Notes under the pieces: generated by a model | Told to the model about the DNA's origin: nothing | Seen by the model: the letters and a program-made list of their open reading frames with translations, nothing else | The model's database searches: none | Origin: Motiliproteus sp963974645 | Lineage (GTDB): Bacteria > Pseudomonadota > Gammaproteobacteria > Pseudomonadales > Balneatricaceae | Assembly (NCBI GenBank): GCA_963974645.1 | Contig: CAXBEA010000025.1 | Span: forward strand, 1 to 39,201 | DNA length: 39,201 nucleotides | Direction: 5' to 3' | Position numbers and translations under genes: made by a program | Shown here: positions 16,109 to 23,298 of the stretch, one piece after another | Layout: each line of letters opens with the position of its first letter | How positions within the stretch are numbered: the first letter of the stretch is position 1

Positions 16109-17218
16109 CTACTTAACGGCAGATTTAGTGCCGTCTTTGTGCCAGTTGTAAACCACGAAGCTGAACTGTTTCAGGTCGCCCTTGGCGTCGAAAGCAAGAT
16201 CGCCTGTCGGTGTGCTGAACGTGTTGGCGCGCATATGCTTGGCGATCTTGGCGGTATCGACACTGCCTACAGCCTTGATGCTATCCGCCATAATTTGGAC
16301 GGCAGAGTAAGCAGGGAATACAAATGCGCCACTCGGATCTTCGTTGTTGGCTTTAAACGCAGCAACTAGACCCGCGTTCTTGGGGTCTTTTTCGAAACTA
16401 TCGGGCAGAGTGACCAGAAGTCCTTCGGTGGCTTCGCCCGCAATCGCGGTGATATCTGGGTTGCCAACACCCTCAGGCCCCATGAACTTCGCATTGAAGC
16501 CTTTTTCACTGGATTGACGCAGGATTAAACCTAGCTCTGGGTGGTAGCCACCGTAATAGACGAAATCAACGTTCTCTTTTTTCATCTTTCCGATCAGCGC
16601 GGAGAAGTCTTTGTCGCCAGAGGTTACGCCTTCAAACATAGCAATTTTGATGCCTGCTTTCTCCAGTTCGCTCTTAACTGATGTCGCTAAACCTTCGCCG
16701 TATTGCTGCTTGTCGTGAATAACCGCTACACGCGTTGGCTTGACGTGGTCAATGATGTATTTAGCAGCAAACGGGCCTTGCATGCTGTCCAGGCCGATAG
16801 TGCGGAAGATTAGCTGGTAGCCTTTCTCGGTGATGCTGGCATTGGTCGATGCTGCCGTGATCATCAGGATGCCTTCATCTTCATAAATATCTGAGGCGGG
16901 CTCGGTAGAGCTGGAGCATAGATGGCCAACAACCAGCTGTACCCCATCGTTGACAATTTTGTTGGCCACAGCGGTCGCTTGTTTAGGGTCGCACGCATCG
17001 TCATAGACAACACCTATCAGCTTTTCACCGTTAACGCCGCCGGCTTTGTTGATCTGTTCGATCGCCATTTTTGCGCCAATAAACTGCATATCGCCGTATT
17101 GAGCAACGGGACCGGTCACGGGGCCCGCTAGTGCAATTTTAATATCTGCCTGAGCGACTGTCGCACCTAGCACCAGGGTGGAGACGCCCAATCCTAACAG
17201 TGTTTTTTTAAAGTTCAT
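16109..17218 (-). CDS. livK: Branched-chain amino acid periplasmic binding protein (LivK/BraC-like)
   Basis: The substrate-binding protein of the transporter, 369 residues. A Sec signal peptide of about 24 residues ends at VAQA followed by DIKIALAGPVTGPVAQYGD, the standard opening of Leu/Ile/Val-binding proteins. Two cysteines (in YDDACDPKQA and GHLCSSSTEP) are placed as the conserved disulfide, and the SSSTEPASDIY region forms part of the ligand pocket. It is the first gene of the operon, and its long upstream gap holds the promoter. Family members also bind other small amino acids, so leucine-type specificity is probable but not proven. Confidence 0.94.
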   Translation of the reverse strand: MNFKKTLLGLGVSTLVLGATVAQADIKIALAGPVTGPVAQYGDMQFIGAKMAIEQINKAGGVNGEKLIGVVYDDACDPKQATAVANKIVNDGVQLVVGHLCSSSTEPASDIYEDEGILMITAASTNASITEKGYQLIFRTIGLDSMQGPFAAKYIIDHVKPTRVAVIHDKQQYGEGLATSVKSELEKAGIKIAMFEGVTSGDKDFSALIGKMKKENVDFVYYGGYHPELGLILRQSSEKGFNAKFMGPEGVGNPDITAIAGEATEGLLVTLPDSFEKDPKNAGLVAAFKANNEDPSGAFVFPAYSAVQIMADSIKAVGSVDTAKIAKHMRANTFSTPTGDLAFDAKGDLKQFSFVVYNWHKDGTKSAVK

Positions 17219-17650
17219 TCTCGGCTATCCAGAAATTATTATGATCATGGTTTCGATACCCGAGCAAAGCACTGCGCGGGTCAATTTAAGGCTGTTCAAA
17301 AGTGTTTTTCGGCAGTGTACATCACGACTGTTTTGGGTCGCCGAGGGAGGCTAACCTTACCGCCACAAAAGCAGTAAACGCAACTTTTTTTAACGCCTGT
17401 CAATAATAATTGTTGTGTGCTCTTTTAAGGAAGGATTGCGCCCGTCCTCGTTATGCAAGAAAAGACCGAGCAGATACCGTTGTTGGTTTTTTATACTGAG
17501 CTGGATTAAGGGGTATAAAAGTTGAATAGGGTTTGTTTTATTCAGGATAGTTTTCTATCATCTGCCCCTGGCGCAGCAGGGGTGCTGTCGGTTTGTACGC
17601 TGTAGGTGTAAATGGCAGCGTAGCCCAGATTAAAAATGGGCAGCAAACGG
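17219..17650. other. Intergenic region upstream of livK
   Basis: No gene was found in these 432 bases. A minus-strand TTGACA (complement of 17398-17403) could be the livK -35, but the best -10 is TTTACT at 19-base spacing, so this is weak. A hairpin GCCCCTG...CAGGGG near 17562-17580 has no T-tract. The rest is AT-rich and otherwise featureless. Confidence 0.45.
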
Positions 17651-17678
17651 TTGACACCCCAACTGAATACGGTAATAT
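17651..17678 (+). promoter_or_regulatory. Sigma70 promoter of the tRNA-Ser/Asn/Lys cluster
   Basis: TTGACA (17651-17656), 16-base spacer, TAATAT (17673-17678), then a GC-rich discriminator GCGCCTCC. It starts transcription near 17685, only a few bases before tRNA-Ser. The GC-rich discriminator is the hallmark of stringently controlled stable-RNA promoters. Confidence 0.8.
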
Positions 17679-17691
17679 GCGCCTCCTCTGC

Positions 17692-17782
17692 GGAGGGGTG
17701 GCAGAGCGGTTTAATGCACCAGTCTTGAAAACTGGCGTAGGTTAATAGCCTACCGAGAGTTCGAATCTCTCCTCCTCCGCCA
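17692..17782 (+). tRNA. tRNA-Ser (anticodon TGA)
   Basis: A 91-nt class II tRNA with acceptor GGAGGGG pairing CTCCTCC, anticodon stem CCAGT/ACTGG with loop CTTGAAA (anticodon TGA), long variable arm GTAGGTTAATAGCCTAC, T arm GAGAGTTCGAATCTCTC and encoded CCA. First gene of the tRNA cluster. Confidence 0.96.
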
Positions 17783-17793
17783 TTTTTTGTAGA

Positions 17794-17869
17794 TCCTCGA
17801 TAGCTCAGTTGGTAGAGCAGTAGACTGTTAATCTATTGGTCGCAGGTTCGAGTCCTGCTCGAGGAGCCA
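17794..17869 (+). tRNA. tRNA-Asn (anticodon GTT)
   Basis: A 76-nt tRNA with acceptor TCCTCGA/TCGAGGA, D arm GCTCAGTTGGTAGAGC, anticodon loop CTGTTAA (anticodon GTT), T arm GCAGGTTCGAGTCCTGC and encoded CCA. It starts 11 bases after tRNA-Ser. Confidence 0.97.
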
Positions 17870-17947
17870 CAAAAAATTGTTTGACCTCAGGGTTAGGCAG
17901 AGTCGCTTGAAGGTTTCTACCGATCTTTAAGTTAGGTAATTCGGTCA

Positions 17948-18023
17948 GGGTCGTTAGCTCAGTTGGTAGAGCAGTTGGCTTTTAACCAATTGGTCGCGCG
18001 TTCGAGTCGCGCACGACCCACCA
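17948..18023 (+). tRNA. tRNA-Lys (anticodon TTT), copy 1
   Basis: A 76-nt tRNA with acceptor GGGTCGT/ACGACCC, anticodon loop CTTTTAA (anticodon TTT), T stem GCGCG/CGCGC and encoded CCA. First of three tandem copies; identical to copy 2. Confidence 0.97.
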
Positions 18024-18059
18024 TCGAATTACATATAGTATCCCTCAGGGATATAGAGC

Positions 18060-18135
18060 GGGTCGTTAGCTCAGTTGGTAGAGCAGTTGGCTTTTAACCA
18101 ATTGGTCGCGCGTTCGAGTCGCGCACGACCCACCA
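18060..18135 (+). tRNA. tRNA-Lys (anticodon TTT), copy 2
   Basis: Identical to copy 1 over all 76 bases, including T stem GCGCG/CGCGC and encoded CCA. It is separated from copy 1 by a 36-base spacer. Confidence 0.97.
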
Positions 18136-18171
18136 TCGAATTACATATAGTATCCCTCAGGGATATAGAGC

Positions 18172-18247
18172 GGGTCGTTAGCTCAGTTGGTAGAGCAGTT
18201 GGCTTTTAACCAATTGGTCGGGCGTTCGAGTCGCCCACGACCCACCA
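18172..18247 (+). tRNA. tRNA-Lys (anticodon TTT), copy 3 with altered T stem
   Basis: Same as copies 1 and 2 except for the T stem, which reads GGGCG/CGCCC instead of GCGCG/CGCGC. The two differences are the two halves of one base pair, so pairing is kept. Confidence 0.97.
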
Positions 18248-18371
18248 CTCTTTTCATCGCTATTCTCCTTGAATCTTTCTTCTTGCTGCTCAATCGTCGA
18301 TTATTATTTTGACGGGAGTTCTTGGCTTGCTTGTCTGCGTGTGCGATTCGGTATCTCGGGTTAAGGCTGGT

Positions 18372-18435
18372 ACTTAGCCCAGGTGCGACTTAACTCAGGT
18401 GCTACTTAACTCAGGTATGGCCTAACTCAAATAGT
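18372..18435. repeat. Degenerate 16-bp tandem repeat at the 3' end of greB
   Basis: Four units in register: ACTTAGCCCAGGTGCG, ACTTAACTCAGGTGCT, ACTTAACTCAGGTATG and a diverged GCCTAACTCAAATAGT. The last unit contains the greB stop codon, so the repeat reaches into the end of the coding region. No known element is recognised. Confidence 0.75.
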
Positions 18436-18922
18436 CGATAGCACAGACCTCATAAAAATGACGCCCACTGGGTGTGACTACCTCTATTTCATCACCGATC
18501 TCTTTTTTTAATAAGGCGCGTGCCATAGGTGCATCGATACTGATGTAGCTCGAATTGCTGTCGAGTTCATCTGGGCCGACGATGCGGAGTCGACGCAGGC
18601 TGCTGTCTTCGCCTTGGAGTGTGATCCAGGCGCCAAAGAATATCTTACTGGTATCTGTTGGGGGGCGGTCTACAACGGTCATGTCCTCGAGTCGCTTACT
18701 TAGGTATCGAACCCGTCTATCTATTTCGCGAAGCTGCTTCTTGCCGTAGATGTATTCCGCATTTTCTGACCGATCGCCTTGTGCTGCCGCTTCTCTGACA
18801 CTCTCGGTGACCTCGGGTCGTTTGACTTTCCAGAGGTATTTCAGCTCTTTGATGAGGCGCTGTTCCCCCTCGGCGGTGATATATCTGGAGCTGGGGGTTG
18901 TTGCGGGTCGATAGCGTGCCAT
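18422..18922 (-). CDS. greB: Transcription elongation factor GreB
   Basis: GreB binds the RNA polymerase secondary channel and stimulates cleavage of backtracked RNA. The 166-residue product has an N-terminal coiled coil with the conserved acidic tip (QGDRSENAEY), the GreB-specific DRRVRYLSKRLEDMTVVD stretch and a C-terminal FKBP-like domain with SYISIDAPMARALLKKEIGD. GreB rather than GreA is indicated by KYLWKVKRPEVTESVREAA and the FFGAWITLQ segment. I chose the ATG at 18922, which matches the family N-terminus; an upstream in-frame ATG at 18970 would add 16 residues without support. It is convergent with the tRNA cluster. Confidence 0.93.
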   Translation of the reverse strand: MARYRPATTPSSRYITAEGEQRLIKELKYLWKVKRPEVTESVREAAAQGDRSENAEYIYGKKQLREIDRRVRYLSKRLEDMTVVDRPPTDTSKIFFGAWITLQGEDSSLRRLRIVGPDELDSNSSYISIDAPMARALLKKEIGDEIEVVTPSGRHFYEVCAIDYLS

Positions 18923-19102
18923 GGTTGGTTGGTACCTCTGAAGATATCGTCTAATGCTAAAGGGTGGCATCTTAGCTTGTTGTAAGCACCCGCTATAGTG
19001 AATTCATAGTCTTAAAGATTTTGCACAAGTGGCCGATGCATAGCTCGCTGCCATTGAATTTTACTGTTGGTATTTTGATAGGTGCTTTGAAAAGGTACTC
19101 TG

Positions 19103-19534
19103 ATGCGCCCCGAAGAGATCGTCAATGCTCGGATAGATGCACTCCATGCTGGAGTGAATCCTGCTGTCCAGCGTGCAGGTGGGGCGCAGTTCGCATTGAT
19201 GCTGAGCATGATCTCGGCATCGCAGGAGTGGTCGCAGCAACTGGCCCTACGCGGCCAGAGCCTCGAGTCTGAATCGCCAGGCGTTGATCGTAATCAGCTC
19301 TACACCCCAGAGATGGCTGGAGATATGGCGCGTGCATTACAGGAAGGGCGTCCTGGTGACTTGCAGATGTGGATTAGCTGGCTGGAAACGGTGCCGATGA
19401 GGCGGCTGAGTCAGACCGCCTCGGAGTCAGCGGCTGTTTCAGACGCGGTGCCTTTGAGTCAGGCGGCGGTATTGGCTAAGCGCTACGACCTGGTCGATGA
19501 GGTGCGCCAGTCGCGGGTTCAGTTGGCTGCTTGA
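19103..19534 (+). CDS. Conserved hypothetical protein, 143 aa
   Basis: Unrecognised soluble protein. It has mostly helical, Ala/Gln/Ser-rich sequence with an amphipathic region AQFALMLSMISASQEWSQQL (residues 28-47). No signal peptide, membrane segment or metal-binding cluster is visible. AAGG lies 8 bases ahead of the ATG, and codon use looks like that of its neighbours. The QFALMLSMIS segment weakly recalls a family annotated as VC2046/SO_2500-like in Vibrio and Shewanella, but this is from memory. It diverges from greB and converges with the next gene, leaving only 21 bases between the two stops. Confidence 0.7.
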   Translation: MRPEEIVNARIDALHAGVNPAVQRAGGAQFALMLSMISASQEWSQQLALRGQSLESESPGVDRNQLYTPEMAGDMARALQEGRPGDLQMWISWLETVPMRRLSQTASESAAVSDAVPLSQAAVLAKRYDLVDEVRQSRVQLAA

Positions 19535-19555
19535 GGTTTATCTACGTGCTCCGTA

Positions 19556-19945
19556 TTAGCCCTGCCAGAGTATCAGGCTTTCGCCCTGTTCTGTGAGCGA
19601 CCACCATTCGTCGGGCTCATCTCCCTCTTTCCATCCTGATGCGATACAGCGAACCTCTGTTGTTAGCTGCTGCTGCGCTTGGCGGGCGCAGTCAAGGTCT
19701 AGCGCCCAGGGTGTATCCGGTGAGTCGAACCAGATGCTGGTGAACTCTTTGCTCGCTCGGTCAATCACGGTAACCGGGATGCTGATTCCTTGATAGGTGA
19801 CCCTGAAATTGTGGGTATGACCACGTTTCCCCAGCGTATCGCACTGTTCGAAAATAGCGGTTAACCAGTCAGTTATCTTCCCAATAGATTGCTGCTTGAG
19901 ATAGATTTCAATGTCCGGATGGCGGTCGCTTGGAGTCTGAGTCAT
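19556..19945 (-). CDS. Conserved hypothetical protein, 129 aa
   Basis: Unrecognised protein of 129 residues, rich in Trp (DWLTAIF, SIWFDSPDTPWALDLDCARQ, SGWKEGDEPDEWW, LILWQG). It reads as an alpha/beta globular domain without signal peptide or membrane segments, and no catalytic pattern is clear. It is the last gene of the dapE-rlmA-membrane protein run, and its start lies 38 bases inside the end of the preceding gene in another frame. Such an overlap suggests translational coupling with that small membrane protein. The ribosome binding site is weak. Function unknown. Confidence 0.68.
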   Translation of the reverse strand: MTQTPSDRHPDIEIYLKQQSIGKITDWLTAIFEQCDTLGKRGHTHNFRVTYQGISIPVTVIDRASKEFTSIWFDSPDTPWALDLDCARQAQQQLTTEVRCIASGWKEGDEPDEWWSLTEQGESLILWQG

Positions 19946-20198
19946 CGTCTATAAACCTGAAAATTCGCAAAATACTGAGGCAGATGTAGCCGCTGGCTGC
20001 CAGTATACCGCCGATACTCAGACACGCCAGTCCTGCGAGGGCCGTCAGTTCTTGCTGGAGTGAGCTAGGGACATTCTTTTCCGCATAGAAGATCAGTCCT
20101 AGGCCGGTAAAGAAGAGAACGGCTCCGCTCAGGACCCAGTTGAGGTTGCGGCGCGGGTTGTCGGTCTGGCGCAATAAGAAGCGCTTAATCCGTAGCAT
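19908..20198 (-). CDS. Small predicted inner-membrane protein
   Basis: A 96-residue protein with a basic N-terminus (MLRIKRFLLRQTDNPRRNLN), two predicted transmembrane helices (about residues 20-39, VLSGAVLFFTGLGLIFYA, and 54-77, LAGLACLSIGGILAASGYIC) and a short acidic tail (FIDDDSDS). The positive-inside pattern predicts both ends in the cytoplasm. I chose the ATG at 20198, preceded by AGAAG; an upstream GTG at 20213 would add five residues. It overlaps the end of rlmA by 14 bases and the next gene by 38. Function unknown. Confidence 0.72.
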   Translation of the reverse strand: MLRIKRFLLRQTDNPRRNLNWVLSGAVLFFTGLGLIFYAEKNVPSSLQQELTALAGLACLSIGGILAASGYICLSILRIFRFIDDDSDSKRPPSGH

Positions 20199-21078
20199 CG
20201 GTGCTTCTGGCACGGAGCAGGTGTAGCTTGATATCCAGGCCTATCTCCAATTGCTTAAGCTGTAGTAGGCGTTGCCTGGCGTCGGCATCGGTGCGCCATT
20301 GGTGGGGCGTCATCGCCAGCAGTTGGAGAATGGTACGGTTGTCTGTCAATTTGAAGCGGTACTGCACCAGCTGTTGGCTGATAGGCTCAAACAGGGCGCT
20401 GAGGTCGAGCAGCGGATCGAAGGCGTTACGTCGGACTTCAGGATAGATCTGCTGACGCAATTCGAGCAGATGATCGCTGCCTGCAGTCGCTAAGAGTAAC
20501 AGGCCATCGGGGCGCAGTACCCGATGAAAAGCGTTGCTGCTTAGAGGCGCAAATAAGCAAAGCAGGGCATCCTGGCTGGATTCTTCGACCGGAAGTTTGC
20601 TTCCTGAGGCGACTATCCAGCTGATATTCTGGCTGCGTTTACAGGCGGCTCGGACAGCATATTTAGAGATGTCGACGCCGATCAGTCGATGATTTAGTTT
20701 TTGCTGGTTTAGCGCATGCTCTAGCAGGGCGGTGTAGTAGCCCTCGCCGCAGCCACAATCAAGAATTTGGCGTGTTTCTTGAGGGTGTGCTACTGGCGCT
20801 AGACCGGGTTGTGAGTGATCCAGGTGGCTGATCAATAAACTGTTGATGGCTTGAGACAGCGGCAGGTAATGGTGCTGATCCAGAAACTCGCGTCGACCCG
20901 CGACCATAGATGGATCGTCACCAGGGTCTCGAGAGCGTTTCTGCTGCACCGGCAGCAGGTTGTAATAGCCCTGCTTGGCGCGGTCGAAGCAGTGCCCATT
21001 GCGACACTGCGCGCTGTTGCCTTCTTCTGTTAGTGAGCACTTGCATAGCGGGCAGCATATGCTGGGTGGAAGGTTCAT
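20185..21078 (-). CDS. rlmA: 23S rRNA (guanine-N1)-methyltransferase RlmA
   Basis: RlmA methylates N1 of G745 in 23S rRNA helix 35. The 297-residue protein opens with a zinc finger whose ligands are CPLC and CRNGHCFD, followed by AKQGYYNLLPVQQKRSRDPG, the standard RlmA block. The SAM-binding motif is ILDCGCGEGYYTALLEHAL near residue 115. These features match RlmA(I) of Gram-negative bacteria rather than a generic methyltransferase. It overlaps dapE by four bases (ATGA) and the downstream small membrane gene by 14, indicating one tightly packed minus-strand operon. Confidence 0.92.
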   Translation of the reverse strand: MNLPPSICCPLCKCSLTEEGNSAQCRNGHCFDRAKQGYYNLLPVQQKRSRDPGDDPSMVAGRREFLDQHHYLPLSQAINSLLISHLDHSQPGLAPVAHPQETRQILDCGCGEGYYTALLEHALNQQKLNHRLIGVDISKYAVRAACKRSQNISWIVASGSKLPVEESSQDALLCLFAPLSSNAFHRVLRPDGLLLLATAGSDHLLELRQQIYPEVRRNAFDPLLDLSALFEPISQQLVQYRFKLTDNRTILQLLAMTPHQWRTDADARQRLLQLKQLEIGLDIKLHLLRARSTDATD

Positions 21079-22214
21079 GCTAAGAGGAGTCTGGCTAAGA
21101 TGTTTTCATAGAGTTCGGAAAGGGTGTCGAGATCCTTGGCTCGTACGTGTTCGTTGATCTGGTGGATGGTGGCGTTGCAGGGGCCGAGTTCTACGACCTG
21201 GGCTCCGGTAGGGGCGATAAAGCGACCATCGGAGGTTCCACCTGAGGTTGAGAGTTCGGTATCGATGCCGGTTATTGCCTTGATGCTGTCACGGCAGGCG
21301 TTTACCAATGAATCCTCTGGGGTGATAAAGGGGTTGCCGGATAAGACCCAATCGAGTGCGTACTCGAGCTGGTGCCGGTCGAGAATCGCATGCACTCGCG
21401 CTTTGATCTGGGCTGCGCTGAGCTCGGTTGAAAAGCGTAGGTTGAATTTTGCCTCCAGCTCACCAGGAACTACGTTGGTAGCACCTGTTCCTGCTTGGAT
21501 ATTGGATATCTGCAGGCTGGTCGGCGGGAAATAGTCGTTGCCCTGATCCCATACCTCTGCAGAAAGTTCGGCTAATGCAGGTGCTGCGAGGTGGATCGGG
21601 TTGCGGATCAGGTGCGGGTAGGCAACATGACCCTGTTTGCCCTGAATCTTCAGGGTGCCGCTGATCGAGCCGCGTCGACCGTTCTTGATGATATCCCCCA
21701 GCTGTTTGGAGCTGCTTGGTTCGCCGACGATGCACCAGTCGATTTTCTCGTTGCGCGCCTCAAGGGCCTCTACGACACGCGGGGTGCCATTTATGAAGTC
21801 ACCCTCCTCGTCGGAGGTGATTAACAGTGCAATGGAGCCGCCATGATCAGGGTGGTGGCTAGTAAAGCGTTCCAGGGCGGTGATAAAAGCAGCAATGCTG
21901 CCCTTCATGTCGGCTGCACCGCGGCCGTAGAGATTACCTTCGTGAATCTGGGGTTCGAACGGAGGGTGGCTCCACTGCTCAGCAGGTCCTGAGGGGACGA
22001 CATCGGTGTGGCCTGCAAAACAAAATAACGGCCCCTCTGTGCCACGTCGGGCCCAGAGGTTGCTTACATCTTCAAAGGGTAAACGTTCGATGTTGAATCC
22101 GAGTTGCTCCAGGCGCTGGATCAGCAGCTCCTGACAACCCGCATCCGCAGGTGTGACTGAGGGTCGGGCGATAAGATCAATGGCCAGCGATAAAGTCGGT
22201 GTTAGAGAAGACAT
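21075..22214 (-). CDS. dapE: Succinyl-diaminopimelate desuccinylase
   Basis: DapE hydrolyses N-succinyl-LL-diaminopimelate to succinate and LL-diaminopimelate, in the route to lysine and peptidoglycan. The 379 residues contain the metal ligands His69 (FAGHTDVVP), Asp102 (GRGAADMKGS) and the DEEGD cluster at about 135-139, which holds the catalytic Glu. The SGGTSDGRF stretch and the final TIHQINEHVR carry further conserved residues. Length and motifs fit DapE rather than ArgE. It is the first gene of the dapE-rlmA-membrane protein-hypothetical run. dapD is not nearby. Confidence 0.95.
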   Translation of the reverse strand: MSSLTPTLSLAIDLIARPSVTPADAGCQELLIQRLEQLGFNIERLPFEDVSNLWARRGTEGPLFCFAGHTDVVPSGPAEQWSHPPFEPQIHEGNLYGRGAADMKGSIAAFITALERFTSHHPDHGGSIALLITSDEEGDFINGTPRVVEALEARNEKIDWCIVGEPSSSKQLGDIIKNGRRGSISGTLKIQGKQGHVAYPHLIRNPIHLAAPALAELSAEVWDQGNDYFPPTSLQISNIQAGTGATNVVPGELEAKFNLRFSTELSAAQIKARVHAILDRHQLEYALDWVLSGNPFITPEDSLVNACRDSIKAITGIDTELSTSGGTSDGRFIAPTGAQVVELGPCNATIHQINEHVRAKDLDTLSELYENILARLLLA

Positions 22215-22263
22215 TGAAGCGCGCTACCTTGGATTGTAATCGGGCTGGCGATTATAGCGGTAA

Positions 22264-22494
22264 TTAGTCCTTAGCGGGTGTTGATTGATGCGAGGGTGCT
22301 TTGGGCTTGGTGTGCTGTCGCATTGGTCGTATCAGGTGATTGAGTTCGAGCAGGCTACGGGCGCTGGCAAGGCTATCGGCCAATAGCTCTAATTCATCAT
22401 TGCTTTTATGGGCCAGCGGCAGGGTACGCAATAGTTGGTAAGTGTGACGTAGTTCAAGGGGAGGAATCCACGGCAGGGCTGAATTTGGCTTCAA
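22264..22494 (-). CDS. Small hypothetical protein, TTG start, 76 aa
   Basis: The frame is open from 22662, but only the part after a TTG at 22494 looks like protein: AAAGGAG sits 7 bases ahead of this TTG, the best ribosome binding site in the frame. The product opens KPNSALPWIPPLELRHTYQL and continues with LELLADSLASARSLLELNHL, two predicted helices, then a basic Pro/Ser/Lys tail. No signal peptide, membrane segment or known motif is seen. It lies 49 bases upstream of dapE on the same strand, so it may be the first gene of that operon. Function unknown. Confidence 0.6.
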   Translation of the reverse strand: MKPNSALPWIPPLELRHTYQLLRTLPLAHKSNDELELLADSLASARSLLELNHLIRPMRQHTKPKAPSHQSTPAKD

Positions 22495-22740
22495 AAGAGT
22501 TCTCCTTTGGCTCGGGCGGCAACATGTGACCTGACTCGGTGCCTGGGAGTGTAGCGGGCAGTAAATAGTTGAGCGTTGCGCTAGGTCAACGGTTTGGTGG
22601 TTGGAGGGAACTTGTTTAGAGGGAGCTTGATCTGGATCGGGTTTTTGTTGGAGAGTAATCAAGAGGGTGGTTTTAGCCGTTGTTACGGCTAACTAGGTGC
22701 TGAGGCTGCCTAGAATTGGGCAGCCGGATTGACCCCCGGT

Positions 22741-23043
22741 TTACCGGAGTAAATTGGATAGCTTGGGATCGGGCTCCTCTGCGGCACGGTAGATCAGGGC
22801 AATATTGCCTATCTCCTGTACGATGTCTGCCTGGACCTGTTCGCTGAGCTGTTTGATCAAGGCTTTTTTTACTTCTCGGTCGCCGACGTTGAATTTCACC
22901 TTGATCAGCTCATGATCTTCAAGGGCGCGATCAACCTCAAGTTGTACGCCTTCAGTAAGGCCGTTACCGGCGACAGTGACCAGAGGGTGTAGGTTGTGGC
23001 CCAGGCTACGGAATTGCTTTTTTTGCGTGGCTGTTAAACTCAT
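22741..23043 (-). CDS. yhbY: CRM-domain RNA-binding protein YhbY
   Basis: A 100-residue single CRM domain protein that associates with pre-50S ribosomal particles in E. coli. Family features are the opening LTATQKKQFRSLGHNLHPLV, the GxxG-like loop VAGNGLTEGV and the helix EVDRALEDHELIKVKFN. It diverges from rlmE, as in E. coli and Pseudomonas, across a 255-base gap. A possible minus-strand -10, TAAAAT, lies at 23132-23137. A hairpin GGCTGCC/GGCAGCC lies downstream near 22708-22729, without a T-tract. Confidence 0.92.
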   Translation of the reverse strand: MSLTATQKKQFRSLGHNLHPLVTVAGNGLTEGVQLEVDRALEDHELIKVKFNVGDREVKKALIKQLSEQVQADIVQEIGNIALIYRAAEEPDPKLSNLLR

Positions 23044-23255
23044 AATAGTATGGTCAACCTCTTGACGGACCTGCTATGGGCGGACGGATGCAGGATCCGT
23101 GGCGCATGAAGTGGATGTGAAGCTAGCGAGTATTTTACCTTAGGAGTGGGCTGGACTTAACACTGAATCTGCTCCTTGCGGGCCTATTTAGACCCTTTAT
23201 CCGATTTTTATCGTTAAATAGCTCGCAATTCGGGGCGATAGATCAGAAAATTTAG

Positions 23256-23282
23256 CTTGAATCCAAACATTGCAGTCAATGT
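23256..23282 (+). promoter_or_regulatory. Possible heat-shock (sigma32-like) promoter for rlmE-ftsH
   Basis: CTTGAA (23256-23261) exactly matches the sigma32 -35 core. After 13 bases comes GTCAATGT, matching four of the seven defined positions of the -10. In E. coli rlmE-ftsH is a heat-shock operon, which makes the site plausible. The predicted start near 23288 would leave a leader of only about 11 bases and would cut off the GGAG, which counts against it. Confidence 0.3.
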
Positions 23283-23298
23283 CGGAGCAAATAATTAG

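Larger units (their letters stand above)
17948..18247 (+). repeat. 112-bp tandem repeat containing tRNA-Lys
   Basis: Three tRNA-Lys genes start at 17948, 18060 and 18172, exactly 112 bases apart. The two internal 36-base spacers are identical and contain a short palindrome TATCCCTCAGGGATA. The last unit ends at its CCA without the spacer. This is a recent tandem duplication or triplication. Confidence 0.95.

Noticed and set aside
18923..18970. Longer GreB start
   Set aside because: The extra 16 residues are not seen in GreB proteins and the upstream ATG lacks a good ribosome binding site.
22495..22662. N-terminal half of the long frame upstream of the small TTG-start gene
   Set aside because: It has a Pro/Ser/Gln-rich random-looking composition, and the strong ribosome binding site points to the TTG.
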